In this document: positions 13,021 to 20,228 of the stretch, piece by piece
How positions within the stretch are numbered: the stretch's first letter is position 1
How the letters are laid out: every line of letters begins with the position of its first letter
NCBI GenBank assembly: GCA_029960085.1
Contig: JASCPG010000033.1
Location: 1-35,779 of the forward strand
Reading direction: 5' to 3'
Length of the DNA stretch: 35,779 nucleotides
Source of the DNA: Microbacteriaceae bacterium PS02067
Lineage (GTDB): Bacteria > Actinomycetota > Actinomycetes > Actinomycetales > Microbacteriaceae
Translations under genes and position numbers: made by a program
Notes under the pieces: model-generated
Databases searched by the model: none
The model's input: the letters and a program-made list of their open reading frames with translations, nothing else
What the model was told of the DNA's origin: nothing

Positions 13021-13421
13021 ACCGTCCCGCCCCCCGTAAGTCGAGCCTGTCGAGCGCGAGCCCGTTCGATCACCCCACGGCCCCGGAAGCGGCCCAGGAG
13101 GCTCCCGCAGCGGCTCCCGCCTCCACTGCGCCCGCCCCGGCGGCCAAAAGCGTCACAGAGCCGCTGAGCGCCGCTGAGAAGGGCGAGAAGCCCGGCAAGC
13201 CCCCCAAGATCACGATCTACCAGCACCCCGACGACTCCGCCCGCATGCGCGGCGCGATCGTCGCCTACATGCGCAACGTCGGCATGACGAACCTGTCGAA
13301 GTTCGCCAACGAGGCGATCATGGAGAAGGTGGAGCGCCTGGAAGCTCAGTACAACGGCGGGGAGCCGTTCGAGCCAGTCGGCCCGGGCGTGCTCACCGTC
13401 GGCCGACCGATGGGGGAGTGA
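13017..13421 (+). CDS. Small ParB-like centromere-binding protein (ribbon-helix-helix)
   Basis: 134 residues from ATG 13017 (overlapping the parA stop). Residues 1-60 are a disordered Ala/Pro-rich arm. Residues 63-112 (KITIYQHPDD, then a helix with RMRGAIVAYMRNVGMTNLSKFANEAIMEKVERLE) fit a strand-helix-helix fold. Small RHH proteins behind small ParA ATPases are the usual type Ib partition partners; the N-terminal arm normally stimulates the ATPase. It could also be the repressor acting on the parA palindrome and, by extension, on the other AATA-N4-TATT sites (inference). Confidence 0.83.
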   Translation: MNRPAPRKSSLSSASPFDHPTAPEAAQEAPAAAPASTAPAPAAKSVTEPLSAAEKGEKPGKPPKITIYQHPDDSARMRGAIVAYMRNVGMTNLSKFANEAIMEKVERLEAQYNGGEPFEPVGPGVLTVGRPMGE

Positions 13422-13422
13422 C

Positions 13423-13665
13423 ATGGTTTCTCGCACTGCAACAGCCGTGATCGTCAAGGCGTCGACGGTCGCCACCGATGGCGTCGAGGCGACGCGCTAC
13501 TACGGCCCGTTCCTGCCGCACGTCGGCTCGGCCACGACGACGTTTCTCGAGGAGCTGGAGGACGAGCTGAAAGACTCCGGCCGTTACCGGAGCTGGGACG
13601 TTTCAGTGGAGGACGTGTTCATCGGAACCGACGAGTCCGATTGCGAAGTCCGCGCGACCAGGTAG
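13423..13665 (+). CDS. Hypothetical protein, 80 aa
   Basis: ATG 13423 lies one base after the parB-like stop. Sequence features: ATAVIVKASTVA near the start, YYGPF, and a helix FLEELEDELKD. No recognised family. The broken gene immediately downstream has the same outline (an AVIV strand, YGPY, then a helix), so the two probably arose from one small family (seen by eye, not computed). Confidence 0.7.
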   Translation: MVSRTATAVIVKASTVATDGVEATRYYGPFLPHVGSATTTFLEELEDELKDSGRYRSWDVSVEDVFIGTDESDCEVRATR

Positions 13666-13673
13666 GAGCACGC

Positions 13674-13937
13674 ATGGCTACTCCATCGTCAATCGGCCTG
13701 TAAGCGGCGGGCCTCCTCGCAACGCTCGGAGACCCCGACGCCGACCCTAATCGTTCGCACGCAGTCATCGTTACGGACCCTGTAGTGAACCCCGGATTTC
13801 TAGAGGCTTACGGGCCGTACGAGAACGCGGCCGAGGCGGCCGCAGCGCTCGAAGTCATCCGGGCCAAGATCGACATGGGCCGGCCTGGCGGGTGGGCGTG
13901 GACGTACACCGTCACACCGCTCCGATCGACCCCATAG
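13674..13937 (+). pseudogene. Small gene broken by an in-frame stop codon
   Basis: An AGGAGCACGC-ATG start at 13674 gives MATPSSIGL and then TAA at 13701-13703. The same frame then runs open for 77 codons to TAG 13935-13937, with convincing coding sequence (HAVIVTDPVV, FLEAYGPYENAAEAAAALEV, GGWAWTYTVTPL). The part after the stop resembles the 80-aa gene just upstream in layout. Either a nonsense mutation inactivated it, or TAA is read through, or a base was miscalled. No start with a ribosome site is visible after the stop. Confidence 0.72.
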
Positions 13938-13939
13938 GG

Positions 13940-14260
13940 CTACGGCGTGCGCTGTACCGGAGTGACCGCGGACGCCCAGACCCAGGCGCGGTACTCGGTG
14001 CCGCGGATCGAGAACACCACCCCGACGGCATCCGCCGTCCAGCGCGCCGCTACCGCGTCGACGAGCGCAGGTTTCAACCCGAACCGCACCCAGGCTCGCA
14101 CCGGCTTGGGTCGAGGGTCGATCGTCACCGGCTCGGAGTCCAAGCGCAGCTCCTCTGGCGTGAGTGACTGCAAGGGGCCAGCGCTCACCACCGCCTGTTC
14201 CAAGATGCGCTCATTCATCAGACGGTCGTAGTGGTGCGCATAGCGCTTGTTGCTCCCGAT
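13940..14260 (-). CDS. SOS-controlled small protein with possible ATC start
   Basis: The frame contains GSNKRYAHHYDRLMNERILEQ, then a compact C-terminal part ending RGTEYRAWVWASAVTPVQ; I recall related unnamed proteins in Actinobacteria that begin M-GSNKRYA. The natural start here would be at 14258-14260, six bases after GGGGAGGAG, but the codon is ATC. The first ordinary start is ATG 14218 (92 residues), which lacks a ribosome site and would cut off the conserved beginning. A perfect LexA-type box lies 39 bases upstream of the ATC. Function unknown; probably a DNA-damage response accessory protein (inference). Confidence 0.6.
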   Translation of the reverse strand: MGSNKRYAHHYDRLMNERILEQAVVSAGPLQSLTPEELRLDSEPVTIDPRPKPVRAWVRFGLKPALVDAVAARWTADAVGVVFSIRGTEYRAWVWASAVTPVQRTP

Positions 14261-14298
14261 GGCCGACTCCTCCCCGGCCAGGATGAGACTACCGTTAT

Positions 14299-14314
14299 TC
14301 GAACATGTGTTCGA
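14299..14314. promoter_or_regulatory. LexA (SOS) box
   Basis: TCGAACATGTGTTCGA is an exact match to the mycobacterial/actinobacterial SOS box TCGAAC-N4-GTTCGA. It lies between the divergent genes at 14260 and 14386 and probably represses the minus-strand gene; it may also affect the plus-strand promoter (TTGCCC 14333-14338, 16-base spacer, TACGAT 14355-14360). Confidence 0.85.
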
Positions 14315-14385
14315 TTTGCGCGGTTCTTTGCTTTGCCCCCGAGCGCATGTCAGTTACGATCCGGGAAGCTCTGGGGGGAGTGTCT

Positions 14386-14559
14386 ATGACTGAGCGAGTA
14401 GCGGAACGGGTGCGCCGACTGCTGCACGAGAACCCGGAGCTTGAAATCCGGTTCACCGAGGCGATCACGCGGGATAGCTACTACCAAGGCCCCGTCGTGC
14501 TGTTCTTGCACCCCACGCACCAGGCCCTCGTCGACGAGCTGCGCGCCGAATCTCGCTGA
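14386..14559 (+). CDS. Hypothetical protein, 57 aa
   Basis: ATG 14386 follows GGGGGGA. A plausible promoter, TTGCCC-N16-TACGAT, ends 25 bases upstream. Predicted helical start (ERVAERVRRLLHENP), then RFTEAITRD and VVLFLHPTHQALVDEL. No family recognised. An in-frame ATG at 14305 would start inside the SOS box and has no ribosome site. It is the last plasmid-type gene before the efflux cargo. Confidence 0.55.
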   Translation: MTERVAERVRRLLHENPELEIRFTEAITRDSYYQGPVVLFLHPTHQALVDELRAESR

Positions 14560-14655
14560 CACTGACGGACCGACGCGATCTTTCCAACTATTGCTTACGT
14601 CGTTGGAGATTCCGATGGCCGTCTATCAAGGCGTAACTAGGTGATTTCGTTGAGT

Positions 14656-15318
14656 TCAGGCACGGGCGATCTGTTGGATGACTTGGATGGCTACGGCGAC
14701 GACGAGGGCGTTGTAGAAGAAGCTCACGATGCTGTGTGTGAGGACGAGCCACCGCATCCGCACGGTGGCCACGGTGGCGTCGGATGTCGCGAACGAGGTT
14801 CCGATCGTGAACGCGAAGTACAGGAAGTCCGCCAGGCCGGGATGTGTCGTGCGGGGGAATTCGAGCGCGGGATGCTCGGGGTCGCGGTGTTGGAGTGTTT
14901 CGTAGACCTGGGCGAAGCCGGTGTGGAGCAGGTGCCAGGACAAGATGATGCCGATCGCGGCCGCCACTCCGAGGAATACCGTTTCCCCTCGGGGAGCTTC
15001 GGCGGGAACGCGGATTGTGATCGCGAGAACGGCTGCGTTCACCCCGACGAGACTGGCCATGAGCGGTAGCACCCACGACAGTGTGTCTAGGGTTCCCGAT
15101 CGGCGGCTTCCGTCTCGGCCGGTGATGCTGCGTCGCCAGGTGAGGATTGACCCGGTGAGGAGATATGCCGTCGCTAGTGCTTCCCACACGATCAGCACGA
15201 CCACGCTTCCGGAGAGCACGTACCCCACTGCCACGAGCACGGTCACGAATTCTGCAGCAGTGACGAGGTAGTCGGCCCAGCGGTGCGTTCCCTCGCGTGG
15301 GGGCCGCTCTGCGTCCAT
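14656..15318 (-). CDS. DUF1345 integral membrane protein
   Basis: 220 residues with about six hydrophobic segments. The motif FLYFAFTIGTSFATSDATV near residues 165-183 is the hallmark of the DUF1345 family, and STxT-type serines and aspartate in it are conserved in that family. Function is unknown. ATG 15318. It is divergent from the tetR gene across a 76-base gap containing the TetR operator, so it is probably part of the TetR regulon. This is the first gene of the cargo region. Confidence 0.87.
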   Translation of the reverse strand: MDAERPPREGTHRWADYLVTAAEFVTVLVAVGYVLSGSVVVLIVWEALATAYLLTGSILTWRRSITGRDGSRRSGTLDTLSWVLPLMASLVGVNAAVLAITIRVPAEAPRGETVFLGVAAAIGIILSWHLLHTGFAQVYETLQHRDPEHPALEFPRTTHPGLADFLYFAFTIGTSFATSDATVATVRMRWLVLTHSIVSFFYNALVVAVAIQVIQQIARA

Positions 15319-15364
15319 GATCGCTTCCCCTCAAGATTCGCCAGTCTCAGCAACCCTACAGCTT

Positions 15365-15394
15365 GGTTACCTTCCGGATGGTAACCTTTTGGTT
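15365..15394. promoter_or_regulatory. Operator with three alternating half-sites (TetR target)
   Basis: GGTTACC (15365-15371), GGTAACC (15380-15386) and GGTTAT (15391-15396) alternate in orientation. The first pair forms a perfect inverted repeat with an eight-base spacer, the second a near-perfect one with a four-base spacer. The third half-site runs into the tetR ATG. Confidence 0.75.
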
Positions 15395-15925
15395 ATGGGA
15401 ACTGAGACACCGCATTCGATCATCGCCGCGGCCTTCGCGCAGCTTGAAGAGGGCGGGTCGGTGTCGTTGGATTCGGTCGCCCGCGCGGTCGGGTTGACGA
15501 AGCCCGGAGTGATGTATCACTACCCCACTAAGGAAGCCCTCATGCTCGCGCTGGTCGATTCGGTCCTGGACCGGTGGGAGAGCGAGCTCACCGCCCGACT
15601 CGGGGTTACTTCGTCCCAGGCGGGCCCGCATGATCGGATCCGCGCCTACCTGGACTGGTCGCTTTCCGGAGAGTTCAGCGAAACAGACCTGGTCGCGATG
15701 AGTGACCCGAAACTACGCCGCACCCTCACCCACCGGTGGACGGAGCGCCTCGCACCCTGGCTGACACTGCCGACCGATCTAGCCCCCGACGTGCGGGCGC
15801 GACTGATCGCCGCACGACTCCTCGCCGATGGCGGCTGGCTCGCCGATGCCACCAACTTCTTTCCCCCCACACCCGATGAACGCGCCCGCGTTCACCTCCT
15901 CGCCCACAACCTGATTAAGGAATAG
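15395..15925 (+). CDS. TetR/AcrR-family repressor
   Basis: 176 residues. An N-terminal helix-turn-helix at about 8-50 (IIAAAFAQLEEGGSVSLDSVARAVGLTKPGVMYHYPTKEALMLALVD) is typical of TetR: the Y-x-H-Y-x-x-K-E-x-L tract follows the recognition helix. The C-terminal ligand-binding part is short. No Shine-Dalgarno site precedes ATG 15395, which sits inside the operator, consistent with a leaderless transcript and autorepression. The SMR pair starts three bases after the stop, so the likely inducers are cationic or antiseptic compounds. Confidence 0.92.
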   Translation: MGTETPHSIIAAAFAQLEEGGSVSLDSVARAVGLTKPGVMYHYPTKEALMLALVDSVLDRWESELTARLGVTSSQAGPHDRIRAYLDWSLSGEFSETDLVAMSDPKLRRTLTHRWTERLAPWLTLPTDLAPDVRARLIAARLLADGGWLADATNFFPPTPDERARVHLLAHNLIKE

Positions 15926-15928
15926 CAA

Positions 15929-16276
15929 ATGAAGAAATGGCTCCTGCTCGCTGGAGCGATCGTCAGCGAGGTCACGGCCTCGCTCGCCCTCCAAGCCGCT
16001 CAAGACCACCCCGCCTGGTACGTCGTCGTCGGCGTCGGCTACGTCGCCGCTTTCAGCCTCCTCGGCCTCGTTCTCCGGCAGGGCATGGCACTCGGTGTGG
16101 CCTACGGCATCTGGGGGGCGATGGGTGTGGCGCTGACCGCTATCTTCGCCGCGATCATCTTCGGCCAACCCCTCACCCTGATCATGATCCTTGGCCTGGT
16201 CCTCATCATCGGCGGCGTCCTCACCGTCGAAATGGGCTCCCAAGCTGCGATCCGCAAGCGGGAGGCGAACGCCTGA
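15929..16276 (+). CDS. SMR-family efflux protein, subunit 1
   Basis: 115 residues with four transmembrane helices. The essential proton/substrate glutamate of the SMR family is E14 in helix 1 (AIVSEVTAS). Helix 3 has the GVAYGIWGAMGVALTA motif and helix 4 the LIIGGVLTVE motif. The tail (AAIRKREANA) is basic and cytosolic. The overlap with the next SMR gene (TGATG) and different tail charges fit a paired heterodimeric pump like EbrAB or YkkCD. Confidence 0.92.
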   Translation: MKKWLLLAGAIVSEVTASLALQAAQDHPAWYVVVGVGYVAAFSLLGLVLRQGMALGVAYGIWGAMGVALTAIFAAIIFGQPLTLIMILGLVLIIGGVLTVEMGSQAAIRKREANA

Positions 16277-16596
16277 TGGTCTGGCTCTTCCTCATCATCG
16301 CCATCATCCTCGAAGTCGGCGCCGCACTGTCCCTGCGGGTGGCCACGAATGGCAAGAAGCTGTTCTTCATCGCCGTGGTCATCGGGTACCTCGGTGCGTT
16401 CTTCTTCCTCACACAGGTCCTCTCGCTGGGCCTTGGCATCGGTGTCGCCTACGGAATCTGGGCCGCGTCCGGCGTTGCGCTCACCGCGGTGGCCAGCAAG
16501 TTCCTGTTCAACGAGCCCTTCACCTGGGTGATGGCCGCCGGTATCGCGCTCATCATCGGCGGTGTCCTCCTGGTCGAGCTCGGTGCTGCCCACTAA
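16276..16596 (+). CDS. SMR-family efflux protein, subunit 2
   Basis: 106 residues, four helices, active glutamate E13 (AIILEVGAA), GVAYGIWAASGVALTA in helix 3 and ALIIGGVLLVELG in helix 4. It lacks the basic tail of subunit 1, and the loops differ in charge, as expected if the two insert in opposite orientations. ATG 16276 overlaps the stop of subunit 1 by one base, so the pair is made together under TetR control. Confidence 0.92.
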   Translation: MVWLFLIIAIILEVGAALSLRVATNGKKLFFIAVVIGYLGAFFFLTQVLSLGLGIGVAYGIWAASGVALTAVASKFLFNEPFTWVMAAGIALIIGGVLLVELGAAH

Positions 16597-16636
16597 CCGG
16601 CCGAGCGCCGCCGTCCGACGGGCGTCCACAAATAGG

Positions 16637-17797
16637 ATGCACGTTCGCCGCTTCCCCGCGAGCCTCGGCTCCCGCGGAGGCGGGAGGGGTGCGTTGTCCT
16701 CCGCTGGGCTTGCTGCGCATCCGTTCAGGTATGCGCTTATCGCCACCCTCGGCGTCGGGTGTGGGATGGCGATCCTGGCCGCGATCGGCGCCCTGGGAAC
16801 CGTCCTCGTGTACATCGGACTAGCGTTCTTCCTGGCCATCGCCGCGGAACCGCTCCTCAGCTACGCGCAGCAGCGAAGAATGCCTCGGTGGGCGGCAGTT
16901 CTCACTATCGCCTTCATTCTCCTCGTCGGCACCGCGTTCCTCATCACTGTGATCCTTCCAGCAGTGTCCGAACAGGTCACGGCCGTCGCTAACCAGGCCT
17001 TTACGCTCGTGTCGGCGATCCCGGATCAGCCGTGGTTCCTCTGGCTGATCGGCATGATCGGGGATGGTCTGGACGTGAACAATCTGCTGGCGAACGCGAC
17101 TGCTTTCCTCGCGAATCCAGATCAGCTCTTGAAACTCTCTGGTGGTCTGCTAGAGGTTGGCACCGGCATCATCGACGCCATCACTGGTGTGATCATCGTG
17201 ACCGTTTTGACGATCTACCTCGCTCTCACCATGCCGGCCATCAAGGCGAAGGCGTACGAGCTGGTCGCGTACCGCGCCCGCCACCGAGTGAAGTCGATCG
17301 CGGAGGAAATTCTGCAGTCTGTTGGTCGTTTCGTCGGGGGACAGATCGTCCTCGCGTTCGTCAATGCGCTCGTAACGTTCATCGTGACCTCCGCGGCGGG
17401 AAGCCCAGCTCCTGCCCTCCTTTCTCTGATCGCCTTTATTGGTGCGCTCATCCCCGTTGTCGGGCCTGTCATCGGAGCGAGCATCGCGGCCATCATCACA
17501 CTCGAGACGGGCCTGGTTCCGGCCATCGTCGTTGCCGCCATCCTGCTCGCCTACCTGCAAGTAGAGGCCTACGTACTCACGCCGCGAGTCATGGCCCGCG
17601 CCGTAGCCATGCCGGGAGCACTTGTTATCGTCGCTGCCCTCGGTGGCGCCGCCCTCGGCGGCATTCTCGGTGCCCTTGTCGCGGTGCCAATCGCCGCTGC
17701 TGGCATCACGATCGTCAACCGGGTCATCATCCCCCATCAACAAGCGGGTGTACCGCGGGTGGTGCGGCTCCGTCGCCGGGAGGATTCGGCAAGCTAG
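16637..17797 (+). CDS. AI-2E-family (PerM-type) permease
   Basis: 386 residues from ATG 16637. About seven to eight membrane helices, with the typical family tail: an RVKSIAEEILQSVGRFVGGQ helix, ALLSLIAFIGALIPVVGPVIGA, YLQVEAYVLTPRVMARAVAMPG, and a final LGALVAVPIAAA helix. The PF01594 family includes TqsA-type exporters and Na+/H+ antiporters; the substrate cannot be told here. The ribosome site is poor; starts further upstream (16562) would overlap the SMR gene. Its stop shares CTAG with the stop of the converging MFS fragment. Confidence 0.87.
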   Translation: MHVRRFPASLGSRGGGRGALSSAGLAAHPFRYALIATLGVGCGMAILAAIGALGTVLVYIGLAFFLAIAAEPLLSYAQQRRMPRWAAVLTIAFILLVGTAFLITVILPAVSEQVTAVANQAFTLVSAIPDQPWFLWLIGMIGDGLDVNNLLANATAFLANPDQLLKLSGGLLEVGTGIIDAITGVIIVTVLTIYLALTMPAIKAKAYELVAYRARHRVKSIAEEILQSVGRFVGGQIVLAFVNALVTFIVTSAAGSPAPALLSLIAFIGALIPVVGPVIGASIAAIITLETGLVPAIVVAAILLAYLQVEAYVLTPRVMARAVAMPGALVIVAALGGAALGGILGALVAVPIAAAGITIVNRVIIPHQQAGVPRVVRLRRREDSAS

Positions 17798-18286
17798 CGG
17801 GTACCTTCATGCGGGGTGTTGAGGGGGCGCATCAGCGCTAGCGCGAAGGTTCCCACTGCCGCGGCGGTGACTGCGATGAGAGTGACGGCGATAGGACCGT
17901 GGTCGAGGACAAGGCCGCCGAGGGTGGCTCCGGCTGCGACACCGAGGTTGAGGACGGTGACGACGATGCTTCCGGCCAGAGGTCGGAATGCGCTCGTGGA
18001 TACGCGCATCACCCGGGTTTGCAGGATCGGGGGAAACGCGCCGACCGCGATTCCCCAGATCGCAACTCCGATGATGAACACGACCGGTTGCCCTGAGCTC
18101 AAAGCGAGCACGGCGAGACCAACCGTCACTAGAGTTGCCGCGGCGACGATCGCACCGCGTGGGTACCGGTCGGACGCGAAACCGGACCCGGCGATACCTA
18201 CTGCCCCGCTCACTCCGAACACCAACAGCATCAAGGGGATCGCGGCACCGGGCAGCCTGCCCAACTGGGTGACTAGTGCCGTGAGG
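17794..18286 (-). pseudogene. MFS exporter, C-terminal half (disrupted by the IS)
   Basis: This is the downstream part of an MFS gene whose upstream part is at 20228-20935. It encodes about 163 residues with the last five or so transmembrane helices (TALVTQLGRLPGAAIPLMLLVFG through FALALMRP). Removing the 1,937-bp element and one copy of the TA duplication joins the halves in frame as VFTYLTALVTQLG, giving an intact 400-residue exporter. In its present state this half has no proper start. A frame beginning MSDTPYL arises only because the element's end reads through. Confidence 0.9.
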
Positions 18287-18288
18287 TA

Positions 18289-18306
18289 GGGCGTGTCTGA
18301 CAATTG
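18289..18306 (+). repeat. Left terminal inverted repeat of the IS
   Basis: GGGCGTGTCTGACAATTG, preceded by the target base pair duplication TA. Confidence 0.93.
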
Positions 18307-18372
18307 GCGTAGTTATGGGCCGTGGTGGCCGTTGGGGTCGGCGGCGTGGCGCTCTGTGGTGAACTGTTGAGC

Positions 18373-19308
18373 ATGGGCCGAGATCGAGAGTTCGTTGTTC
18401 CGGCGAGCGTTCTCAGTGCTTTCGTGACAGGCAATGACGTGACCCGCGAATGGGCGAGTATGTTGTCGTCGGTCGCAGGCGACCTCCTTCAAAAGTGGGA
18501 GCTTCGAGCGGAAGGTGCGGTCCGATCGGGGGAAGCGGGGGTTGTCGTGCCGGTGCGTCGCGCCGATGGGACACGGGCAGCGTTGAAGTTGCAGGTACCG
18601 CGGGCCGAGACCACGGCGGCGATCATCGGTCTCGTCCGATGGAACGGCCGAGGGATAGTTCGCCTCTTGGACAGCGACCGCGGCCGGGGCGCAATGCTCC
18701 TCGAGCGCCTCCATGCCGATCGCACCCTCGAGGTCGTCGAGAATGACGACGACGCTGTTCGTGTGGTCGGGTCGCTTCTAGCGCGCTTGCATAGCGCGCC
18801 TGCGCCCGACGGGCTTCCTCAACTCCAGACGATCCTCTCTGGGATGCTTGACGACGCGCCCGCAGCAATGACAGCACTTGAACGTGACGACCGGGCTCGG
18901 CTCCGTCGATGGATGAGCAGAGTCACCGATCTTGAAGCCGAGCCCGGACATCACCTGCTGCACTGGGATTTGCACTATGGCAATGTCCTCGCAGCCGACC
19001 GCGAACCATGGCTGGCGATCGATCCGGAGCCTCTCGTTGGCGATCCTGGGTTCGATCTTTGGCCTGCGCTGGACAGCGGGTGGAGCACCGATGACACCCT
19101 CACCGAGGCGCCACGCATCGTGCGACGACGCTTCGACATCCTCACCGAGATGCTCGACCTCGACCGTGGTCGTGCAGCCGGGTGGACGGTTGCTCGCCTG
19201 CTGCAGAACACGCTGTGGGACATCGAGGACGGACATGCCGCCATCAGCACGTCCGCCAAAACGGTAGACGACGCTCTCGCCCCCCTCGGTGGGTTCCGGA
19301 AAGGTTGA
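18373..19308 (+). CDS. Aminoglycoside phosphotransferase-like enzyme, APH(6)-type, carried inside the IS
   Basis: 311 residues. Kinase-like features: K72 in AALKLQVP (ATP contact), the catalytic loop HWDLHYGN at 197-204 (Brenner motif HxDxxxxN, with Asp199 as base), and WLAIDPEPLVGDPGFDL at 213-229, the metal-binding stretch in the form usual for streptomycin 6-phosphotransferases (IDP-x-x-x-x-GDP). The family transfers phosphate from ATP to a sugar hydroxyl of the drug. Substrate is not proven. ATG 18373 lacks a clear ribosome site; an in-frame start at 18322 would add 17 residues just inside the left repeat. Length fits the family. Confidence 0.85.
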   Translation: MGRDREFVVPASVLSAFVTGNDVTREWASMLSSVAGDLLQKWELRAEGAVRSGEAGVVVPVRRADGTRAALKLQVPRAETTAAIIGLVRWNGRGIVRLLDSDRGRGAMLLERLHADRTLEVVENDDDAVRVVGSLLARLHSAPAPDGLPQLQTILSGMLDDAPAAMTALERDDRARLRRWMSRVTDLEAEPGHHLLHWDLHYGNVLAADREPWLAIDPEPLVGDPGFDLWPALDSGWSTDDTLTEAPRIVRRRFDILTEMLDLDRGRAAGWTVARLLQNTLWDIEDGHAAISTSAKTVDDALAPLGGFRKG

Positions 19309-19333
19309 GCGTGCGGGCTGAGACACTTGACAC

Positions 19334-19729
19334 GTGTCGCGGTTTCAGAAGCTCTCGGATGCTCAGTGGTCGTTGATTGAGGGGATGCTGCCGCGTCCGA
19401 CGGGGCGTAAGGGTAGGCCGTTCGCGGATGCGCGGCTCATGGTCGAAGGCATCGTGTACCGGTATCGAACGGGGATCGCGTGGCGGGATCTCCCGGCGGT
19501 GTTCGGGCCCTGGCAGACGGTCTGGACCTGGCACCATCGGATGGCGACGGAGGGCATCTGGGATCGGGTGCTGGCGAAGGTCATCGCTGCGGCGGATGCC
19601 GCCGGGATGGTGGACTGGTCGATATCGGTAGATTCCACGATCGCCCGCACGCACCAGCACGCTACGAACACCACCCGCCTCACAGGGGGCTGGATCAAAT
19701 TACACGAATCCGAGGCTCGAGCCGCCTGA
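19334..19729 (+). CDS. IS5-family transposase, first frame
   Basis: 131 codons from GTG 19334. Contains the N-terminal region typical of IS427-type transposases (LSDAQWSLIEGMLP, GRPFADARLMVEGIVYRYRTGIAWRDLP, FGPWQTVWTWHHR) and the first acidic catalytic residue in SISVDSTIARTHQHA. The frame ends TGA 19727-19729, whereas the protein sequence continues one base out of phase. The start lies in the palindrome GACACGTGTC (19329-19338). Confidence 0.88.
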   Translation: MSRFQKLSDAQWSLIEGMLPRPTGRKGRPFADARLMVEGIVYRYRTGIAWRDLPAVFGPWQTVWTWHHRMATEGIWDRVLAKVIAAADAAGMVDWSISVDSTIARTHQHATNTTRLTGGWIKLHESEARAA

Positions 19730-20228
19730 TCACGGCATCGGCCGCTCCCGCGGCGGCCTCTCTACGAAGATCCATCAACTCGTCGACGGCAACGGACTCC
19801 CGCTGGTGACCTTGATCACGCCGGGACAGGCCGGGGACTCACCGATGTTCCTGCCGCTGATGGCGCAACTGCGGGTCGAACGAGATCGCGGTAGGCCACG
19901 CACCCGACCGGACGCCGTCCGCGGCGACAAGGCATACTCCTCGCGCGCGATCCGCGGTCACCTCCGCACCCGCGGAATCAGAGCCGTGATCCCCGAACCC
20001 GACGACCAGAAAGGCCACCGCCAGCGACGCGGCTCACGTGGCGGCCGGCCTGTCGGCCTTGATGACGCGGACTACCGCCACCGGAACGTGATCGAACGCA
20101 ACTACTGCCGCATGAAGCAATGGCGCGGACTTGCCACCCGCTACGACAAGCACGCCATCGTCTACCGCGCCGCAGTCGTCCTCAACGCCGTCATCGCCTG
20201 GACCCAGCAATTGTCAGACACGCCCTAG
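19719..20228 (+). CDS. IS5-family transposase, second frame (needs +1 shift)
   Basis: Continues the transposase from EPPDHGIGRSRGGLSTKIHQL onward, with the second catalytic Asp in VRGDKAYSS and the Glu in NVIERNYCRMKQWRGLATRYDK, completing a DDE triad. The nearest usable start is GTG 19806. It is in the +1 phase relative to the first frame, whereas IS427-group elements normally use -1 slippage, so either an indel has broken the transposase or slippage is unusual. The stop codon TAG is formed by the TA target duplication and the next base. Confidence 0.82.
   Translation, partial: EPPDHGIGRSRGGLSTKIHQLVDGNGLPLVTLITPGQAGDSPMFLPLMAQLRVERDRGRPRTRPDAVRGDKAYSSRAIRGHLRTRGIRAVIPEPDDQKGHRQRRGSRGGRPVGLDDADYRHRNVIERNYCRMKQWRGLATRYDKHAIVYRAAVVLNAVIAWTQQLSDTP
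20208..20225 (-). repeat. Right terminal inverted repeat of the IS
   Basis: CAATTGTCAGACACGCCC, exact reverse complement of the left repeat, followed by TA. Confidence 0.93.

Larger units (their letters stand above)
18289..20225 (+). mobile_element. 1,937-bp IS5-type (IS427-group-like) element with phosphotransferase passenger gene
   Basis: Perfect 18-bp terminal inverted repeats GGGCGTGTCTGACAATTG (18289-18306 and, reversed, 20208-20225), flanked by a TA duplication (18287-18288, 20226-20227). It contains an aminoglycoside-phosphotransferase-like gene followed by a DDE transposase in two overlapping frames. The target is an MFS gene, whose reading frame is restored exactly when the element is removed. 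IS5 relatives are usually about 0.85-1.3 kb, so the passenger gene makes this one unusually long. The two-frame transposase and TA target fit the IS427 group. Confidence 0.93.

Noticed and set aside
13674..13703. Nine-codon peptide gene MATPSSIGL
   Set aside because: The same frame continues as convincing coding sequence after the stop, so it is treated as the start of a broken gene.
17794..18303. Free-standing 169-codon membrane protein
   Set aside because: Its first residues come from the IS end; the rest joins in frame to the MFS fragment at 20228-20935.
19309..19338. Internal left end of a shorter, passenger-free IS
   Set aside because: GGGCTGAGACACTTGACAC only loosely resembles the 18-bp ends, and no TA duplication fits; the outer repeats are perfect.
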